Shown here piece after piece: positions 58,336 to 64,000 of a stretch of 64,000 nucleotides of DNA (within the stretch, counting starts at the first letter, position 1; every line of letters starts with the position of its first letter). The stretch lies in assembly GCA_017306015.1 (NCBI GenBank), contig JAFKJK010000018.1, positions 62,001 through 126,000 on the forward strand. Direction: 5' to 3'. The stretch comes from Propionibacteriaceae bacterium. Its GTDB lineage: Bacteria > Actinomycetota > Actinomycetes > Propionibacteriales > Propionibacteriaceae. Made by a program: the position numbers and the translations under genes. Under the pieces are notes generated by a model that saw only the letters and a list, made by a program, of their open reading frames with translations, was not told the origin of the DNA and did no database searches.

Positions 58336-58887
58336 GTGGATGCTGCTGACGTTGCCGCCGACCTCACCGAGGTCCTGTACACCTCGGACCAGATCGCGGG
58401 ACGCCTGACCGAGATCGCCGCGCAGATCGACCAGGACTACGCCGACAAGGATCCGCTGCTGGTCGGCGTCCTCAACGGTGCCGTGATGGTGATGGCCGAC
58501 CTCACCCGGGCGCTGCACATCCACTGCGCGATGGACTGGATGGCCGTCTCCTCCTACGGCATGGGGACGCACTCGTCCGGCGTCGTGCGGATCCTGAAGG
58601 ACCTCTCCACCGACCTGGTCGGACGTCACGTGATCGTGGTGGAGGACATCATCGACACCGGCCTGACGCTCAGCTATCTGATGCAGAACCTGGCCTCGCG
58701 GAATCCGGCCAGCCTGAAGATCATGACGATGTTCCGCAAGCCGGACGCGCTGAAGATCGACATCGACGTCACCTACCTGGGCTTCGACCTGCCCAACCAG
58801 TTCGTCGTCGGGTACGGGCTCGACTACGCCGGCCGGTACCGCAACCTCACCGACGTCGGCATCCTCGCCGAGCACGTGTACAGCTGA
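58336..58887 (+). CDS. hpt: Hypoxanthine phosphoribosyltransferase
   Basis: The 183-aa purine salvage enzyme has the PRPP-binding motif HVIVVEDIIDTGLTLS (about 98-113), the DWMAVSSYG substrate loop (about 66-74), LLVGVLNGAVMVMADL (about 41-56) and a C-terminal VGYGLDYAGRYRNL. GTG at 58336 with GGTAGG about 8 bp before. Followed 102 bp later by ftsH, the same order as in mycobacteria. Confidence 0.95.
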   Translation: MDAADVAADLTEVLYTSDQIAGRLTEIAAQIDQDYADKDPLLVGVLNGAVMVMADLTRALHIHCAMDWMAVSSYGMGTHSSGVVRILKDLSTDLVGRHVIVVEDIIDTGLTLSYLMQNLASRNPASLKIMTMFRKPDALKIDIDVTYLGFDLPNQFVVGYGLDYAGRYRNLTDVGILAEHVYS

Positions 58888-58989
58888 TCCGTCCTGCTCG
58901 TCCGCGGCCACGTCCCGGACCAGGTTGCCGCGTTCGGTATCGTCTTTACTTGGCTTCGCCGGTGGAGATGAAAGTAGGCACACACGCAC

Positions 58990-61106
<2,117 letters not shown>

Positions 61107-61116
<10 letters not shown>

Positions 61117-61667
61117 ACACCGAGCGGGTGGCCGCCGCCGTCCGGGAGATCCTGATCGGCGTCGGAGAGGACCCCGACCGCGAGGGCCTGCGCGACACCC
61201 CGATGCGGGTCGCCCGCGCGTACGCGGAGGTCTTCGACGGGCTGGAGGCCGATCCCGCCGAGATCCTGGCGACCACCTTCGACCTCGGCCACGACGAGAT
61301 GGTGCTGGTGCGCGACATCGAGGTCTGGAGCACCTGCGAACACCACCTGCTCCCGTTCACCGGGGTGGCGCACGTGGCGTACATCCCCTCCCAGGGCCGG
61401 ATCACGGGACTCTCCAAGCTCGCCCGGCTGGTCGACGCGTTCGCGAAGCGTCCGCAGGTGCAGGAGCGGCTGACGTCCCAGGTCGCGGACGCCCTGGTCG
61501 AACACCTGCGTCCCCAGGGCGTGATGGTCGTCGTGGAGTGCGAGCACCTGTGCATGACCATGCGCGGCGTCCGCAAGCCGGGGGCGAAGACCGTCACCAG
61601 CGCCGTCCGCGGTGTGATGTCCCACCCGGCCACCCGCGCCGAGGCGATGAGCCTGATCATCGGCTGA
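61107..61667 (+). CDS. folE: GTP cyclohydrolase I
   Basis: The 186-aa enzyme starts the folate pathway, converting GTP to dihydroneopterin triphosphate. Zinc ligands Cys77 and His80 (CEHHLLPF) and Cys149 (CEHLCM) are intact, as are [22 protein letters not shown] and [10 protein letters not shown]. The ATG lies inside the ftsH end (overlap 10 bp). The fol genes are usually contiguous, but folP is displaced here by an inserted gene. Confidence 0.96.
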
Positions 61668-61680
61668 GCCGTCCTGTTCG

Positions 61681-61750
61681 CCGAACGCCTCTGTTCCGGT
61701 CAAAAGCTCCAGCCTGCGCGGCGGCGTTTGACCGAAACGGTGGCTCTCGG
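61681..61750. repeat. Dispersed palindrome, family 2, copy 2
   Basis: Arms at 61681-61710 (CCGAACGCCTCTGTTCCGG) and 61723-61750 (GGCGTTTGACCGAAACGG) are inverted around a 12-bp loop. It contains the final codons and stop of the reverse-strand gene 61700-62638. Confidence 0.85.
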
Positions 61751-62638
61751 TGAGGACGCGTAGCCGACCACCGGCGCGAGGCGGCGAACCATGCCGCCGT
61801 TCCAGAGATCTGACCAGCCCCAGCGGAGGACCCGGCAGCCGGTATCACCGACGCTCTGTTCGCGATCCTTCTCCGTCGTGACGACCCTGATGAGGTCCTC
61901 CCGGGTGGGAGCCAGCTCGTCGTACTTCACCCGTCCGTCGAACTCGCCGATCGCCGGGACGTGCTCCCAGAAGAAGTCGCTCCGACCGACGAACTGCCCG
62001 TCCGCATCGAGGATCGCCTTCTGCAGGACGGGCATGACCAGCCCTGCCTGGTGCATCCGGACGCGGCTGAGTGATTCGCCCGGGCTCTCCGCATCCCCGT
62101 CGGCGAAGGTGATCGCCCGTTCGGCCAGGCGACATCCCCGTCCTGCCGCCGTCCGGACGAGAAGTGCATCCTTCTCTGCGCCCGCCCGCAGTCCGGCGTC
62201 CAGGAGCATCACGGCCTCGTCGAACGGGAGCATGCGGGCGAGGTCGGCCAGCGTCCGGGTGAGCGTGGTCGTGGGTAGTCCGTCGAGTTCGCAGACGTCG
62301 GACGGGTCGAGGGTCGCCGCGCGGCTGTGCAGGCTGGGATGCACCGATCCATGGCCGCCCCTGGTGCGCACGACGGTGACCTCCCCCCGCCGCTTGGACA
62401 GCAACGGCAGCCCATGGAGCGCAGCCGCGGAGACGTGACTGAAGTACGTGCCGGTGTCGAGGTAGGCAGCGGTTGCGTGCACCCTCAACAGGTAGAGGTC
62501 GGACGCAGGAGTGCTCTCGGTCGCATCGGTCAGGACCCCGCGGCGAATCCTACGGAGCATTCCAGACCCGAGCGCCTGCTGCAGTTGCGTGCGGGTGCCA
62601 CCCGCCCCGTACCAGTCGTCATAGCCGATGAGAGTCAT
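61700..62638 (-). CDS. Orphan AbiEi-like antitoxin-domain / DUF559-like nuclease-fold protein
   Basis: The 312-aa protein has an N-terminal winged-helix AbiEi-type front (ALGSGMLRRIRRGVLTD, HATAAYLDTGTYFSHVSAAALHGLP) and a C-terminal region resembling DUF559/VSR-fold nucleases: RSDFFWEHVPAIGEFDGR, then VTTEKDREQSV and CRVLRWGWSDLWN. The Asp-Glu-Asp pattern is visible, but whether catalysis remains is unclear. No AbiEii-type toxin gene is adjacent. Common as orphan copies in actinomycetes. ATG at 62638 is preferred; the frame extends upstream into the other palindrome. The gene stops inside palindrome copy 2 and separates folE from folP. Confidence 0.7.
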   Translation of the reverse strand: MTLIGYDDWYGAGGTRTQLQQALGSGMLRRIRRGVLTDATESTPASDLYLLRVHATAAYLDTGTYFSHVSAAALHGLPLLSKRRGEVTVVRTRGGHGSVHPSLHSRAATLDPSDVCELDGLPTTTLTRTLADLARMLPFDEAVMLLDAGLRAGAEKDALLVRTAAGRGCRLAERAITFADGDAESPGESLSRVRMHQAGLVMPVLQKAILDADGQFVGRSDFFWEHVPAIGEFDGRVKYDELAPTREDLIRVVTTEKDREQSVGDTGCRVLRWGWSDLWNGGMVRRLAPVVGYASSPRATVSVKRRRAGWSF

Positions 62639-62704
62639 GCCGCGGATTATCGGCAGGCCCGGCTCGACCGGGTCACCGTCCACAGGGACTCGCCCCCCGC
62701 CTCG

Positions 62705-62774
62705 CCGAACGCTCGGGTTCCGGTCATTCGCCACAACCCTTGCTGGGGCGTTTGACCGAAACGGTGGCGCTCGG
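62705..62774. repeat. Dispersed palindrome, family 2, copy 3
   Basis: Arms at 62705-62732 (CCGAACGCTCGGGTTCCGG) and 62747-62774 (GGCGTTTGACCGAAACGG). Located 67 bp after the inserted gene's start (on its 5' side), so that gene is bracketed by copies 2 and 3. It ends 22 bp before the folP GTG. Confidence 0.85.
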
Positions 62775-62796
62775 CGGGTTCGTTAGGCTCAGCCGC

Positions 62797-63633
62797 GTGA
62801 ACAGCCTGCCGCAGCCCGGCCGAACCCTGGTGATGGGCATCCTCAACGTGACCCCCGACTCCTTCTCGGACGGCGGCGAGTTCCTGGCGACCGACCGGGC
62901 GGTCGCGCACGGGCTGGACCTGTTCGCCGAGGGCGCCGACCTGGTGGACGTCGGCGGTGAGTCCACCCGGCCCGGAGCGGAACGCGCCGGCGCGGACGTC
63001 GAACTCGCCCGAGTGCTGCCGGTGATCGAGCGGCTGGTCGCGGACGGCGTCGCCGTCAGCGTCGACACCATGCGCGCCGAGGTCGCCATGGCGGCCGTGC
63101 GAGCCGGGGCGGTCCTCGTCAACGACGTCTCGGGCGGTCTGGCCGACCCCGACATGCTCCCTGCCGTGGCGGACGCCGGCGCCGCCTACCTGGCCATGCA
63201 CTGGCGCGGCCCGTCCGCCCACATGCAGGACCTCGCGGTCTACGACGACGTGGTCGCGGAGGTGACCGCCGAACTCGCCGACCGGGTGAGCGCCGCACGT
63301 GCCGCGGGCATCGACCCCGACCGACTGGTGATCGACCCGGGACTGGGCTTCGCCAAGACCGGTGAACACAACTGGACGCTGCTGCGAAACCTCGACCAGC
63401 TCGCCCGGCTCGGCCAGCCGATCCTGGTCGGTGCCTCCCGGAAGAGGTTCCTCGGGGAACTCCTCGCTGACCAGGCAGGACTCCGTCCCCCGAAGGGACG
63501 GGACGCCGCCACCACAGCCATCACCGCGCTGCTGGCAGCGTCCGGTATCTGGGGAGTGCGCACGCACGCCGTCCAGGCGCAGCGGGACGCCATCGCGGTC
63601 GCGGCCGTGCTCCCGGCACTTCCCCCGGGGTAG
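62797..63633 (+). CDS. folP: Dihydropteroate synthase
   Basis: The 278-aa TIM-barrel enzyme joins p-aminobenzoate to dihydropterin pyrophosphate. VMGILNVTPDSFSDGG (about 11-26), VDVGGESTRPGAE (about 50-62), the SVDTMRAEVA loop (about 88), DVSGG (about 110) and VIDPGLGFAKT (about 178-188) are all present, with VGASRKRFLG near the end (about 214). GTG at 62797 is the likely start; a start further upstream would run through palindrome copy 3. Followed 23 bp later by folB. Confidence 0.96.
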   Translation: MNSLPQPGRTLVMGILNVTPDSFSDGGEFLATDRAVAHGLDLFAEGADLVDVGGESTRPGAERAGADVELARVLPVIERLVADGVAVSVDTMRAEVAMAAVRAGAVLVNDVSGGLADPDMLPAVADAGAAYLAMHWRGPSAHMQDLAVYDDVVAEVTAELADRVSAARAAGIDPDRLVIDPGLGFAKTGEHNWTLLRNLDQLARLGQPILVGASRKRFLGELLADQAGLRPPKGRDAATTAITALLAASGIWGVRTHAVQAQRDAIAVAAVLPALPPG

Positions 63634-63656
63634 GGTCGGCTCCAGGAGGTGAGCAG

Positions 63657-64000
63657 ATGGCCCAGCCCGACCAGCTCCGGCTGACCGGTATCCGCATCGA
63701 AGCGGCGCACGGCGTCTACCAACACGAGAAGCACTCCCCGCAGCCGTTCCTGATCGATGTCGTCGTGGAGTTGCGGCCCCGTCCGGCCATCGACGACCTC
63801 GCCACGACCGTCGACTACTCGGTGCTGGCGGGGGAGATCGCGGCCGCCGCTACCGGGGACTCGGTCGACCTGATCGAGACCCTGGCCGAGAGGGTCGCAG
63901 CAACCTGTCTCGCCAACGACCTCATCGCCGCCGTCGAGGTGACCGTCCACAAGCCCGAGGCGCCACTGCCCGTGCCGGTCGCCGACGTCAGCGTCACCAT
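63657..64000 (+). CDS. folB: Dihydroneopterin aldolase (partial, runs off the window)
   Basis: The visible 114 codons start MAQPDQLRLTGIRIEAAHGVYQ, the FolB signature (GVyxxE), followed by PFLIDVVVELR and TTVDYSVLAGEIAAAATGDSVDLIETLAERVA. AGGAGG lies 8 bp before the ATG. The enzyme makes 6-hydroxymethyl-dihydropterin. The gene continues past position 64000, so the C-terminus is not seen. It is read with folP in the conserved folP-folB order. Confidence 0.95.
   Translation, partial: MAQPDQLRLTGIRIEAAHGVYQHEKHSPQPFLIDVVVELRPRPAIDDLATTVDYSVLAGEIAAAATGDSVDLIETLAERVAATCLANDLIAAVEVTVHKPEAPLPVPVADVSVT

Overview
The window is a very G+C-rich chromosomal segment from an actinomycete (Actinomycetota). 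Supporting signs are a WhiB-family iron-sulfur regulator, frequent GTG starts with AGGAGG-type ribosome binding sites, an actinobacterial Tad pilus locus with DUF4244-type pilins, a 13E12/DUF222 HNH gene, and a backbone that follows, from memory, the Mycobacterium tuberculosis order from about Rv3683 back to Rv3607c (metallophosphoesterase-ponA2-whiB4-RidA-nth-thioredoxin-NUDIX, tad genes, SftH-like helicase, topA, holB, ppa-dacB-DUF2342-tilS-hpt, ftsH-folE-folP-folB). The family cannot be fixed from sequence alone; Propionibacteriales is a guess.

Layout. 1-8.2 kb: tRNA-Pro, a class A penicillin-binding protein with a phosphoesterase, the WhiB4/WblA-like regulator, then a tightly overlapping run of DUF4177, RidA, endonuclease III, thioredoxin-like lipoprotein and NUDIX genes, and an alpha-glucosidase. 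8.3-15.7 kb: a holin-like membrane protein, a methyltransferase and the tad locus (Ssd/TadZ, TadA, TadB, TadC, Flp, Flp, TadE, TadG-like), interrupted by a reverse-strand lipoprotein gene and a decayed third pilin. 15.9-30.3 kb: SftH/MrfA-like helicase, a giant secreted protein of 32 tandem Ig-like units (2,942 aa), a HemK-like methyltransferase and an HtrA-like protease. 30.5-39.6 kb: topA, tmk and holB, then a DoxX membrane protein with a long acidic proline-rich front, an exported peptidase-like hydrolase and an SDR. 39.6-44.6 kb: an accessory stretch with a 13E12 HNH gene and repeats, tRNA-Thr, and an ABC-2 exporter coupled to a LolA-like protein. 44.6-51 kb: three Gfo/Idh/MocA dehydrogenases and three TIM-barrel sugar isomerase/epimerase-like proteins, probably a catabolic island for an unusual sugar or cyclitol. 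51-53.5 kb: a compact sulfide/persulfide module (thioredoxin, CstR-like repressor, SQR-like flavoprotein, small coupled protein) in which each of three transcription units carries the same 16-bp palindrome. 53.6-64 kb: SixA-like phosphatase, ppa, dacB, DUF2342 protease-like protein, tilS, hpt, ftsH and folE, then folP and the start of folB, with an orphan AbiEi/DUF559-like gene inserted between folE and folP.

Three separate families of short palindromic repeats are scattered through intergenic space: a 30-bp REP-like element (ten copies at four loci), a ~70-bp inverted repeat (three copies) and a nearly perfect 60-bp hairpin (two copies). No transposase, CRISPR array or prophage core was seen. 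Large open frames opposite or overlapping the real genes are codon-bias shadows and were left out.
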